Assembly: GCA_964247295.1 (NCBI GenBank)
Contig: CAXTTV010000003.1
Coordinates: forward strand, 5,446-69,445
DNA from: CAXTTV01 sp964247295
GTDB taxonomy: Bacteria > Chloroflexota > Ktedonobacteria > Ktedonobacterales > Ktedonobacteraceae
DNA: 64,000 nucleotides
Direction of reading: 5' to 3'
The notes beneath the pieces are model-generated. The model was not told the DNA's origin. It was given only the letters and a program-made list of their open reading frames with translations, and made no database searches. How positions within the stretch are numbered: position 1 is the first letter of the stretch; every line of letters starts with the position of its first letter. Shown in pieces: positions 1-8,932 of this stretch. Position numbers and translations under genes: made by a program.

Positions 1-894
1 GTCAGTGAAAAAGACACCGAAGATCTCAGCGGCGCTCCCATTGCCGACAAGCCCATCACCGATATTTGAGTACATCAGTTTTGAGCCCAGCTCGGCCATT
101 ACCCAGGTGACGCTGCTATCATTGCGGTGCGTGGCATTTTTATGCGAGATGTGATAGATGTTCTGCCCAAGATCTTGCATCCCGCTAAACTCTACTTGAG
201 CCAGAGGCTGCGTGTAAATCTCCACGATTGACGAGAGCAACGCCATTTCATTAGTTGGAACTGCCGAATTATACTCCTGCACAAATCGGGCCGTGCTTTC
301 CTGCTCCGCGATAATTATCGTATGAGCAAAGGCCATAGATCGCGGAGCATCCAGCCAGACCTGAGCCAGAATCCCCTCTTCGATCTCTACACCCTTCGGT
401 AGATAGAGGAAGAAGCCGCCGCTCCAGAGGGCCGCGTGCAGAGCCGTATACTTATCGGTATCCACGGGAACGGACTGCATAAAGTATTGCTGTACCAGTT
501 CGGGATGTTCGCGCGCGGCGGTCTCAAGATCACTGAGGATCACGCCCTTGCTCTTCAGTTCATCAATCAGTTCGGAACGAACCACCGAGCTATTGCGCTG
601 AAGAATCATACCGGAGCGCTCACCAATCAATGGATCTTGTAACGAAGTTTCAACAACTTCCGGCAAAGGTTCGCCAGCCTCAACCCCGACAAAGGGTTGA
701 AGCTGCTCAAAGGAAAAACTCGCCAAAGCTTTGAGCGTCCCAAGATCGCCTCGACGCCCTTGAGGAGCGGGAAGGCGCTCATACAGGTCCCAGGCTTGCA
801 GACGGTTCTGTCGCAACCATTCAGGCTCCCCTTTCAGGCGCGACAGCTCCTCAACAGCGTCACGAGAGAGCCCTTGTTCCAGAGCGCTAGCCAT
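1..894 (-). CDS. sufD: Fe-S cluster assembly protein SufD (partial)
   Basis: The gene starts at 894 and runs off the left edge of the window, so only the N-terminal ~298 residues are seen. SufD forms a scaffold with SufB and SufC that assembles Fe-S clusters in the cytoplasm. The stretch GEPEWLRQNRLQAW near the N terminus, then a DLETAAREHPELV segment and TALHAALWSGG, fits SufD better than SufB. SufB is the main alternative, and the distinguishing C terminus is missing. The start ATG overlaps the end of sufC by 8 bp (ATGGCTAG), which points to translational coupling. Confidence 0.8.
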   Translation of the reverse strand, partial: MASALEQGLSRDAVEELSRLKGEPEWLRQNRLQAWDLYERLPAPQGRRGDLGTLKALASFSFEQLQPFVGVEAGEPLPEVVETSLQDPLIGERSGMILQRNSSVVRSELIDELKSKGVILSDLETAAREHPELVQQYFMQSVPVDTDKYTALHAALWSGGFFLYLPKGVEIEEGILAQVWLDAPRSMAFAHTIIIAEQESTARFVQEYNSAVPTNEMALLSSIVEIYTQPLAQVEFSGMQDLGQNIYHISHKNATHRNDSSVTWVMAELGSKLMYSNIGDGLVGNGSAAEIFGVFFTD

Positions 895-1723
895 TGATGC
901 TCACCTCTTTTTCACCCTCATTCGAGGCAACCTCGCGGATAATCCACTCGTAGCCCTTCTCTTCGATCTCGTGCGCGAGCTCTTTAGTACCGGACTTCAC
1001 AATCCGGCCATTATACATTACATGTACATAATCGGGCACAATATAGTTCAGGAAGCGCTGGAAGTGGGTGATCAGAAGGATACCCATATTGGGGCCGCGC
1101 AGAGCATTCACGCTGTCGGAGACGATCCGCAGGGCATCAATATCCAGACCGGAGTCAGTTTCATCCATCATCGCGATCTCGGGCTCAAGCACAGCCATCT
1201 GGAGGATCTCGGCGCGTTTACGCTCACCGCCGGAGAAGCCCTCGTTAATCGCGCGGTTAATAAAGCTATTGTCGATCTTCAGCAGACGCATCTTTTCTTG
1301 AAGAAGTTTACGGAACTGGGCGGGGGGAACGCTGGAGCGGCGGCCAATCCTGCCCGTAGGACGCTCACCTTCAGTAACCGGCTTATTGCCCTCGCGGATC
1401 GCCTCTAGCGAGCGGCGGAGAAAGTTAGCAACACTCACACCAGGAATCGACATAGGATACTGGAAGGCCAGGAAGAGGCGCATACGCGCGCGGCGGTCTG
1501 GAGAGTATTCTAGAATATTCTCGCCCTTGAACCAGATTTCGCCCTCAGTCACTTCATACGTCGGGTTACCCATAATCACATTTGCCAGCGTGCTTTTCCC
1601 GGAGCCATTGGGGCCCATGAGGGCATGAACCTCGCCTTGCTTCACCACCAGATCTACGCCGCGTAGGATCGGCTTACCCTCGATATTTGCATGCAGATTT
1701 TTAATAATTAACTCAGATCCCAT
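887..1723 (-). CDS. sufC: SufC, Fe-S assembly ABC-type ATPase
   Basis: This is the soluble ATPase of the SUF scaffold, which drives conformational change in SufB/SufD. Walker A GPNGSGKST lies at residues 37-45, the signature is FSGGERKRAE, and the Walker B region reads MMDETDSGLD with the SufC-typical acidic end. At 278 residues it is longer than the usual ~250. The extra length is a basic insert of about 25 residues before the signature, around EGERPTGRIGRRS. ATG 1723 is preferred: AAGGAG lies 11 nt upstream. A TTG two codons upstream is the alternative. It is the middle gene of rrf2-sufC-sufD. Confidence 0.93.
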   Translation of the reverse strand: MGSELIIKNLHANIEGKPILRGVDLVVKQGEVHALMGPNGSGKSTLANVIMGNPTYEVTEGEIWFKGENILEYSPDRRARMRLFLAFQYPMSIPGVSVANFLRRSLEAIREGNKPVTEGERPTGRIGRRSSVPPAQFRKLLQEKMRLLKIDNSFINRAINEGFSGGERKRAEILQMAVLEPEIAMMDETDSGLDIDALRIVSDSVNALRGPNMGILLITHFQRFLNYIVPDYVHVMYNGRIVKSGTKELAHEIEEKGYEWIIREVASNEGEKEVSING

Positions 1724-1739
1724 TATCAATGTAACTCCT

Positions 1740-2246
1740 TTAATTATGAGCAGACGTATTCACATGAATATCCGAAACGGCGATAAACTGTGAAGGCGTC
1801 GTATCTAGCCCTTCTTCACGGGCGGTCGCGACAGTCAGATCTGCCAATGTCATGCTATCCAGGGTCTGCGCAACTGCATCGCGCACCTTTGCCCAGAGCA
1901 CTCTGGTCTTGCATGCATCGAGAAAATCGCAGATCTGTGTCATTTCTCCCTCGGTCGCGCAGAACATGGGAGCGATCGGCCCTTCGAGAACCCGCACGAT
2001 CTCGCCCATTGAGATCTCTTCCGGGCTACGGCTCAATTGATAGCCTCCATGTGCACCGCGTGTACTGAATACCAGCGGTGGGTCAGCCTCTCGCAGAAGC
2101 TTTACAAGTTGCTCTAAATAAGCAAGGGGCAGATTCTCGGCCTGCGCGATATCTGAGAGGGAGCGAGGGCGTTCGCCAAAATGACGAGCCAGATCTACCA
2201 TGAGACGCACACCATATTCACCTTTGGTTGAGACCCGTAACATCAT
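1740..2246 (-). CDS. Rrf2-family (IscR/SufR-like) Fe-S-sensing transcription regulator
   Basis: A 168-residue winged-helix Rrf2 protein. The N terminus STKGEYGVRLMVDLA and the wing region TRGAHGGYQLSR are typical. Three cysteines at 96, 106 and 112 (spacing x9, x5) are close to the IscR [2Fe-2S] ligand pattern, so it probably senses cluster status. It lies 16 bp upstream of sufC on the same strand. By analogy with IscR/SufR it likely autoregulates the rrf2-sufC-sufD operon from the 66-bp gap upstream (2247-2312). The target site was not identified. Confidence 0.9.
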   Translation of the reverse strand: MMLRVSTKGEYGVRLMVDLARHFGERPRSLSDIAQAENLPLAYLEQLVKLLREADPPLVFSTRGAHGGYQLSRSPEEISMGEIVRVLEGPIAPMFCATEGEMTQICDFLDACKTRVLWAKVRDAVAQTLDSMTLADLTVATAREEGLDTTPSQFIAVSDIHVNTSAHN

Positions 2247-2312
2247 GGCCTGTACCCTCCCTCGTCATCTAAAGTAAACACCATCGTTGTGTTCCTGGCA
2301 TCCTGCCTGTTT

Positions 2313-3843
2313 TTAATCCGACTTATTCACTAGGATATATTTTAGCACCTGGGCATAGAGAGCGTCAACTGGAAGGTTACGCTGCTCCAGAGTGGTGAGC
2401 CCATAATCTTTCGCATGTTGTTCCACCCATAGAACAACATATTCCATAAATCGCTGTGTCGTTTTTTCTAGCTCTACCTCCGCCAGGTGTTTACTATCAC
2501 GGATATAATCCGCGATTACCTGATGCAGAGTGTAGTATCCAGTTGCATCGCTTTCAACCAGACCGCTATCTACAAGCTCATCGAGTATCTCACGCGGCTT
2601 GAGGGTCAGAGCAAGAGCCAGATCTTCTGAGAACATATATGGCTTTGCTGGTAGGATCGCGAGTTGACGAAGCATTTCCTGCGCTTTTAGGGAGAGTTGT
2701 TGCTCGCTGGATTCGATAGTGGAATGCAAAGAAAAGAAGGATGAAGAAGGAAATAGGGAAGGAAGATCGAGCAATGAGCCGGGAAATTGGATGTGTAGCC
2801 GCTGTTCCGCCTGAAAGATTGTGTTCAGGGCGCGTTGAATACGTTGAGGTTGCTGGGTGTACGATTGTATTTGAAGGTGTTTGCCAATGATTGTGAGGGC
2901 GAGTGGATGTGAACCTACCTGCTGAATAAGGGTTTGTATATTTACCGACTCCTGTCCGACCAGACCTGGAATAAAATGCCGGAGCAGGCGAATACCCTCT
3001 TCTTTCTGTAACTCTGGTAGGGCAATGGTGTTCTCGCGGCTCGCTATCTGTACCGCGAGTAGAGGAAAGCGTGTGGTGACGATATAGGAGCATTGCGCTC
3101 CTCCAATCTGGAGTAGTAGCGTGTCCTCTATACTCCAGAGATTATCTAGAACGATTAACAAGTGCCGCTCCCCGATCGCGGATCGCAGTAACCTTACCCA
3201 TTCTTCGTTGTCACGTATCCCCTCCNNNNNNNNNNTCTGCGCTGGGGACTCCAAGAAGCCTGCTCCACCGCAGAAGATGTTCGCTTGCCTGAGCATCAGG
3301 ACCTGAGCGTGCCCAAAGAATGCCGTCATGAAAATGCTGAAGAACCGCTTGCTGACGCAGTAGGCTACAGATCAAGGAGGTTTTTCCAATACCAGGTAAC
3401 CCATGGATTGCCTGAACTGTCGGTGACGGAGACGTGCACATGGTTGTTGAGAGGTGTTGTAAAACTTCCTCTCGACCAACAAGCAAAAACTGGGAAGAAA
3501 GTGAAGGGATCATCGGATCAAAAATCGTCTGGGGGGAACCAGGGTCAGGGTGTGTAATGGCCAACTCGTGAGTTTCTGCCACGCCCCTGGTGACGGGCGG
3601 GACGGAAATTTTTCGCGATGGGCGATTATGTTCTGATTGTGAATGGGCCACCATTAGATCAAGATCAATGGCCGAAAGATGAAAAAGATCGCATAGCTTT
3701 CCACGTATATAGAGCGTGGGAAAGGTCTCGTTACGCTCCCAACGGCTTATAGTGTTTGGTGTTGTACCCAGAAGCTCCGCTAATTTGCTCTGGGAAAATC
3801 CACGTTGGAGACGCTCCTGGCGTAATCGATGACTAAATGACAT
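2313..3843 (-). CDS. XRE-family HTH plus NB-ARC (STAND) ATPase, interrupted by an assembly gap
   Basis: One gene split by ten Ns at 3226-3235. The N-terminal part (from 3843) has an XRE helix-turn-helix at residues 7-60 (FSQSKLAELLGTTPNTISRW) and then an NB-ARC P-loop GLPGIGKTS at 148-156. The part after the gap continues with Walker B-like LLIVLDNLW, SYIVTTR and GSHPLALTIIG, all NB-ARC motifs, followed by a winged-helix-like region. No WD40 or long TPR tail follows, so this is a short STAND regulator. The two halves are in different frames if the gap is exactly ten bases. In frame, without the gap, it would be about 506 residues. It is likely a signal-sensing transcription regulator with unknown targets. 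Confidence 0.8.
3226..3235. other. Assembly gap (10 N)
   Basis: Ten Ns break the NB-ARC gene. The known coding bases on the two sides (608 and 913) sum to a multiple of three, so the true missing length should be a multiple of three, not ten. The run is probably a placeholder. Confidence 0.95.
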
Positions 3844-4141
3844 ATGTTTTCTCCCGAGAAATGGAAAGACATTGGCCTTTCTTTCTCTATAAACCTTCAG
3901 CTCTTATCACTTCTCCATACTTTTTGATTGACGTTCAAGCACTTGATAGATAATCTAACAGATATATGTGGAAAATGTCAAATTGTATCAGTGCGTATAG
4001 GATTTTTGTGTGCATAACGTTGGATGATTTTAGATGGTATAATTCTACCAATTGAATACTCTGGTTGATTCCCCTTTACTGGTTTTCGCTGAGGCTACAA
4101 ATGGGCAGTGCTGCCTGGCTGATCTTTGAAAGGTCTGATCA
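3844..4141. other. Divergent intergenic region
   Basis: 298 bp between the minus-strand NB-ARC gene and the plus-strand carboxylase operon. A TATAAT at 4038-4043 is a candidate -10 for the carboxylase operon, but no good -35 is visible at the right distance. Nothing else is recognised. Confidence 0.5.
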
Positions 4142-5749
4142 ATGACGTATGAGTCTCGCCTCAATTCCCGTGATCCACTGTTTGCCGAGAACGCCCAATG
4201 GATGGGCCGGCTTGTGCAGGAGCTGGAGACCCGCCAGGCTCAGATCCGCGCCGGCGGGGGTGAACGTAACATCCAAAAGTTTCGAGCCAGAGGCAAATTG
4301 CTCCCTCGTGAACGTCTGGAGTTGCTGCTGGACCCCAATACCCCCTTCCTGGAACTTTCTCCTCTGGCAGCCTATGGCATGTATAATGATGAGTCGCCCG
4401 GTGCCTCACAAATTACCGGGATCGGTGTCGTCAGCGGGACCGAGTGCATGATCTTTGTAAATGATGCGACGGTTAAGGGAGGTTCGGTCTACCCGATGAC
4501 CCTGGCAAAGTCTCTGCGTGCCCAGCGGATCGCCGAGGAAAACGCTCTGCCCTGCATTACGCTGGTGGAGTCGGCGGGTGCCAATCTGCTGTATCAGGCG
4601 GAGATCTTCGCGGACGAGGGTGGTCGAGGCTTTGCGAATCAGGCGCGGATGTCGGCGAAGGGCATTCCTCAGATTGCCCTGGTCTTTGGTTCTTCGACGG
4701 CTGGTGGGGCATATGTGCCGGGAATGAGCGATTATGTGGTGATGGTCAGAAAACAGGCAAAGGTGTTTCTAGGCGGCCCACCTCTGGTAAAGATGGCGAC
4801 CGGTGAGGATGTAGATGATGAGACGCTGGGTGGAGCCGAGATGCACGCCCATGAGTCCGGAGTTAGTGATTATACGGCTGAGGATGACGCCGATGCGATC
4901 CGCCTTGGTCGGCAGATTGTGGCTCAATTAAACCATCGTAAGGTACTGGAAGGCCGTCGACAGCCCCCCAGGCCTCCCAGGTATGATCCTGACGAGCTGT
5001 TGGGAGTAATCTCGCCCGATCCCCGTATCCCCTTTGATAGTCGCGAGATTATTGTCAGAATTGTCGATGACTCTGACTTTTTTGAGTTTAAACGCGACTA
5101 TGGCCCGACGTTGATTACGGGCCATGCCTACATCAATGGCTATCCCGTGGGAATTCTGGGCAACAACGGTGTGCTTTTTGCCGAATGTGCCCTCAAGGCA
5201 GCACAATTTATCCAGCTCTGCAATCAGTCGCGAACTCCTTTGATTTATCTTCAGAATATTACTGGCTTTATGGTTGGCACCAGATATGAGCGTGAAGGGA
5301 TCATCAAGCACGGCTCAAAGATGGTGAACGCCGTGGCTACCTCGACGGTACCCCAGTTTACGATGATCGTTGGGGGCTCGTATGGCGCGGGTAACTATGG
5401 AATGTGTGGCCGAGCGTATGATCCCCGTTTCCTCTGGACGTGGCCCAATAGTCGGATCGCGGTGATGGGGGGTGAGCAGGCCTCTGGTGTGCTGAGAATT
5501 GTGCAGGAGGCGCAGGCGCGTTCGAGGGGTCTGGAACCGGATCTGCAAAAAATTGAAATGATGCAGATGCTGACCCGTCAAAAATTTGAAGAAGAGTCCT
5601 CCGCCTACTACGCGACCGCCCGCCTCTGGGACGACGGGATCATTGATCCCCGCGATACCCGCCGGGTGCTCAGTATCGGCCTTTCCATTGCGCATAATAC
5701 CGATTTTGTCAGTGCTGGAGCACCAAACTACGGCGTCTTCCGCATGTAA
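4142..5749 (+). CDS. Acyl-CoA carboxylase carboxyltransferase (beta) subunit
   Basis: 535 residues with the carboxyltransferase (crotonase-like) fold in two halves. It transfers CO2 from carboxybiotin to an acyl-CoA. The N half contains SSTAGGAYVPGMSD and KVFLGGPPLVKMATGE, and the C half has LQNITGFMVG and GGSYGAGNYGMCGRAY. These match methylcrotonyl-CoA-carboxylase-type and mycobacterial AccD2-type subunits rather than propionyl or acetyl types. The acyl-CoA dehydrogenase and the biotin carboxylase directly downstream suggest branched-chain acyl-CoA breakdown, such as leucine or an isoprenoid acid. The pocket segment GRGFANQ differs from the GRIFYNQ I recall for methylcrotonyl enzymes, so the substrate is open. 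AAAGG precedes ATG 4142 by 8 nt. Confidence 0.9.
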   Translation: MTYESRLNSRDPLFAENAQWMGRLVQELETRQAQIRAGGGERNIQKFRARGKLLPRERLELLLDPNTPFLELSPLAAYGMYNDESPGASQITGIGVVSGTECMIFVNDATVKGGSVYPMTLAKSLRAQRIAEENALPCITLVESAGANLLYQAEIFADEGGRGFANQARMSAKGIPQIALVFGSSTAGGAYVPGMSDYVVMVRKQAKVFLGGPPLVKMATGEDVDDETLGGAEMHAHESGVSDYTAEDDADAIRLGRQIVAQLNHRKVLEGRRQPPRPPRYDPDELLGVISPDPRIPFDSREIIVRIVDDSDFFEFKRDYGPTLITGHAYINGYPVGILGNNGVLFAECALKAAQFIQLCNQSRTPLIYLQNITGFMVGTRYEREGIIKHGSKMVNAVATSTVPQFTMIVGGSYGAGNYGMCGRAYDPRFLWTWPNSRIAVMGGEQASGVLRIVQEAQARSRGLEPDLQKIEMMQMLTRQKFEEESSAYYATARLWDDGIIDPRDTRRVLSIGLSIAHNTDFVSAGAPNYGVFRM

Positions 5750-5774
5750 TCCCCTACCAACAAGGAGGTTAGCG

Positions 5775-6947
5775 ATGTCATCTGAGATGTATTTCAATGA
5801 AGAGCAGCATATGTTTCGGCAGACGGTTCGTCAGTTTGTCGAGAAAGAGATTGAGCCGCACGTTGAAGAGTGGGAGCAGGAGGGGATCTGGCCGGCGAGG
5901 CAGGTTTTACAGAAAATGGGGGCGCTGGGGATGCTTGGTCTGTCCTATCCCGAGGAGTACGGTGGTTCCGGTCTGGACTACTGGTATAACGTGGTCCTGG
6001 CCGAAGAACTGGGGAGGATCTCCTGTGGCGGTGTCCCTATGGGGATTACGGTCCACTCCGATATGGCGACTCCCGCTCTGGCCGAATTTGGCTCCGAGGA
6101 ACTCAAGCAGAAATATCTGGTCCCGGCGATCGCTGGCGAGAAGGTGTTCTCAATTGGAGTAAGCGAGCCCGATGCTGGCTCGGACGTGGCCTCGATCCGC
6201 ACCCGCGCCGTTGTGGACGGCGATGATTATATTATCAATGGCAATAAGATGTGGATCACCAATGGCACTCAGGCCGATATCATTGTCACGCTGGTCCGAA
6301 CCAGTGAGGGGAGTGGCTATCGAGGGATGTCGCTGATTGTGGTACCGACGGAGACACCGGGCTTTAGTGTCAGTAAAAAGTTGGTGAAGCTGGGCATGCA
6401 CAGCAGCGATACCGGGCTGCTAAACTTCGATAATGTTCGGGTCCCTCAGAGCAATCGGATTGGCGAGGAGGGGATGGGCTTTATCCTTCAGATGATGCAG
6501 TTCCAGAAGGAGCGTCTGATTGGTTCGGTCTCTTCACTGGCAGGAGCCGAACAGATGATCGAGCTGACGGTGAAATATTGTCAGGAGCGTAGCACCTTTG
6601 GGCAGCCGCTCATTGATAACCAGTGGATTCACTTTAAGCTGAGCGAGCTGATGGCGCGCTGCGAGGCTCAGCGCCAGCTTAATTATCACTGTGCCCGGAT
6701 AATGATAGCTGGCCAGGACGCTACCAAAGAGGTCTCGATGGCGAAGCTGCTGATGGGGCGGCTGGCGCGAGAGATCGCTGATACCTGCCTTCAGTTCCAT
6801 GGTGGCATGGGCTATGTGGAAGAGTATCCAGTGGCTCGCTACTTTCGGGACTCGCGGCTGCTCTCCATTGGTGGTGGGGCCGACGAGATTATGCTGGGAA
6901 TTATTGCCAAGTACGCCGGCATCCTGCCCAAAAAGAAGAAAGCGTAA
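5775..6947 (+). CDS. Acyl-CoA dehydrogenase
   Basis: A 390-residue FAD flavoprotein that introduces an alpha,beta double bond in an acyl-CoA, passing electrons to ETF. Family motifs present are GVSEPDAGSDVASI, KMWITNGTQAD and FHGGMGYVEEYP. The segment IGGGADEIM lacks the Glu of the YEGT motif of straight-chain enzymes. Isovaleryl-type dehydrogenases also lack it there and place the base elsewhere, which fits a branched substrate. ATG 5775 is chosen because AAGGAGG lies at 5762-5768; a longer reading would overlap the previous gene. It sits 25 bp after the carboxyltransferase. Confidence 0.92.
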   Translation: MSSEMYFNEEQHMFRQTVRQFVEKEIEPHVEEWEQEGIWPARQVLQKMGALGMLGLSYPEEYGGSGLDYWYNVVLAEELGRISCGGVPMGITVHSDMATPALAEFGSEELKQKYLVPAIAGEKVFSIGVSEPDAGSDVASIRTRAVVDGDDYIINGNKMWITNGTQADIIVTLVRTSEGSGYRGMSLIVVPTETPGFSVSKKLVKLGMHSSDTGLLNFDNVRVPQSNRIGEEGMGFILQMMQFQKERLIGSVSSLAGAEQMIELTVKYCQERSTFGQPLIDNQWIHFKLSELMARCEAQRQLNYHCARIMIAGQDATKEVSMAKLLMGRLAREIADTCLQFHGGMGYVEEYPVARYFRDSRLLSIGGGADEIMLGIIAKYAGILPKKKKA

Positions 6948-6955
6948 ACGCACGT

Positions 6956-8920
6956 ATGATAGGGACAGTATTGATCGCCAACCGGGGAGAGATCGCCTGT
7001 CGCGTCATCAGAACCTGCCGCCGCCTGGGTATCCGGGTGGTGGCGGTCTATTCAGATGTTGACGCCAATAGCCTGCACGTTCGGATGGCGGACGAGGCCA
7101 TTTGGATTGGCCCGGCCCCCGCCTCTTCCTCATATTTAAATATGGATGCGGTCCTTGGGGCTGCTACGCGTAGCGAGGCAGATGCGATCCATCCCGGCTT
7201 TGGCTTCCTTTCAGAGAACGCGGACTTCGCGCGCGCCACTTTAGCTACTGGCCTGACCTGGATTGGTCCATCGCCCGAAGCGATGGACTCGATGGGCAAT
7301 AAAAGCGCCGCCCGACAACTGGTAGCTCAGCGTGGTGTCCCGACCGTTCCCGGCTACGATGGAGGGGATCAAACGGATGGTCGACTCGTGGAAGAGGCCC
7401 AAAGAATTGGTTTCCCATTGATGGTCAAGGCCGCCGCCGGAGGTGGTGGCAAGGGGATGCGGCTGGTCGCGCGGGCAGAAGATCTAGAAGAGGCGCTGGC
7501 GGCAGCTAGAAGAGAGTCGCTTCAGGCCTTTGGCTCAGATCAATTGCTGTTAGAAAGGGCGATTATTGAGCCGCGCCATATTGAGTTTCAGGTCTTTGGG
7601 GACAATACCGGGCAGATTATCCATCTGGGTGAGCGGGAATGCTCTGTTCAGAGGCGGCATCAGAAAGTCATAGAAGAGACGCCCTCGGTAGCTCTGGATA
7701 GCAGGTTACGTGAGGCTATGGGCAGAGCAGCGGTCAAGGCAGCCGGGAGCGTCAATTATACTAACGCTGGAACAGTGGAATTTCTACTGGATAAACAAAA
7801 TGACTATTATTTTCTAGAAATGAATACTCGTCTCCAGGTTGAACATCCGGTGACCGAGCTGGTGACCGGTCTGGATCTGGTTGAATGGCAGATCTGTGTG
7901 GCTGAGGGTCAGCCTTTGCCGCTGCGTCAGGAAGAGGTTCGCTTTCGGGGGCATGCTGTCGAGGCTCGGCTCTATGCCGAGAATCCTTCCAACCAGTTTC
8001 TGCCGGTTACTGGAACTATCGTGTGTTGGCATTCCCCCGAGGGCGAGGGCATACGCGTCGAGAGTGGCATTAGCAGCGGTGATGAGATCTCCATCTACTA
8101 TGATCCGATGTTGGCGAAAATTATCGGCTATGGCAGGGACCGTGCCGACGCAAATCGGCGTTTAAGCCGGGCACTGGAAGAAACGGTCTTGCTGGGATTG
8201 ACCAGTAATCGCGGCTATCTTCACGCGATCCTCCGGCAGCAAGCCTATCAACGGGGAGAGCTCAGCACCGACTTTCTCGCCCGTTATTTGAGCGGTTGGC
8301 ATGAGCAAGAGGGGGATCTGGTGCTGGCCCTTGTCGCCGCGACCGTCCGCCAGTGGGAGTCCCTCACCGCCTCTGGTAGTCCAGAGATCTCTGGTTACTG
8401 GCGCAACAATCCCAACAGCCCGACCCGTTATCGCTACAACGATGGCTCCGATCGGCCATTAGAGGTCCTACTCACCTCTGCCAACCGAGGGGAAGGCTAC
8501 CATCTTTCTATTGAAGGTCGAGAGCTGGATGTGCGATTGAACGAGATCCAGGAGCATACCATGACGCTCACCCTGTTTGGTTATCGACAGACCGTGTGGT
8601 TAGCTCAGCAGGGATCGCAATGGTGGGTGCAGACCCGCAAGGGGGGTGTTCAGTTAAAGAGCCTCTCACTCTTACCAGAACCTCGGAGCGTGGCCGACGC
8701 CGGAGGATCATTGAGAGCCCCGATGCCTGGCTCGGTGATCCAGATCCTTGTTAAACAGGGCCAGCAGGTCCAGAAGGGTGATCCTTTGTTGAAGCTGGAG
8801 GCCATGAAGATGGAGCATACGATTCGGACCTCCGCTGATGGAATTGTCGAGGCCATTTATTATCGAGAGGGCGAGACCGTCCCGGCTGATGCGCTGCTGG
8901 TCAAGATTCGCGAAGAGTAA
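6956..8920 (+). CDS. Acyl-CoA carboxylase alpha subunit: biotin carboxylase fused to biotin carboxyl carrier domain
   Basis: 654 residues. The N-terminal biotin carboxylase half (ATP-grasp; VLIANRGEIACRVIR at the start, Gly-rich AAAGGGGKGMRLV, EMNTRLQVEHPVTE) carboxylates biotin. The C-terminal ~70 residues form the BCCP domain with the biotinylation motif EAMKMEHTI. It pairs with the carboxyltransferase at 4142. The gene starts 8 bp after the dehydrogenase stop, so it belongs to the same operon. Length and architecture match AccA-type alpha subunits of methylcrotonyl/propionyl enzymes. Confidence 0.94.
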   Translation: MIGTVLIANRGEIACRVIRTCRRLGIRVVAVYSDVDANSLHVRMADEAIWIGPAPASSSYLNMDAVLGAATRSEADAIHPGFGFLSENADFARATLATGLTWIGPSPEAMDSMGNKSAARQLVAQRGVPTVPGYDGGDQTDGRLVEEAQRIGFPLMVKAAAGGGGKGMRLVARAEDLEEALAAARRESLQAFGSDQLLLERAIIEPRHIEFQVFGDNTGQIIHLGERECSVQRRHQKVIEETPSVALDSRLREAMGRAAVKAAGSVNYTNAGTVEFLLDKQNDYYFLEMNTRLQVEHPVTELVTGLDLVEWQICVAEGQPLPLRQEEVRFRGHAVEARLYAENPSNQFLPVTGTIVCWHSPEGEGIRVESGISSGDEISIYYDPMLAKIIGYGRDRADANRRLSRALEETVLLGLTSNRGYLHAILRQQAYQRGELSTDFLARYLSGWHEQEGDLVLALVAATVRQWESLTASGSPEISGYWRNNPNSPTRYRYNDGSDRPLEVLLTSANRGEGYHLSIEGRELDVRLNEIQEHTMTLTLFGYRQTVWLAQQGSQWWVQTRKGGVQLKSLSLLPEPRSVADAGGSLRAPMPGSVIQILVKQGQQVQKGDPLLKLEAMKMEHTIRTSADGIVEAIYYREGETVPADALLVKIREE

Positions 8921-8932
8921 GGAGCAAATGTG

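Noticed and set aside
436..897. Plus-strand ORFs in the first 900 bases
   Set aside because: The opposite strand encodes a clear SufD N-terminal region, so these are antisense shadows.
5586..5774. Upstream extension of the acyl-CoA dehydrogenase
   Set aside because: It overlaps the carboxyltransferase gene, and a strong AAGGAGG precedes the internal ATG 5775.
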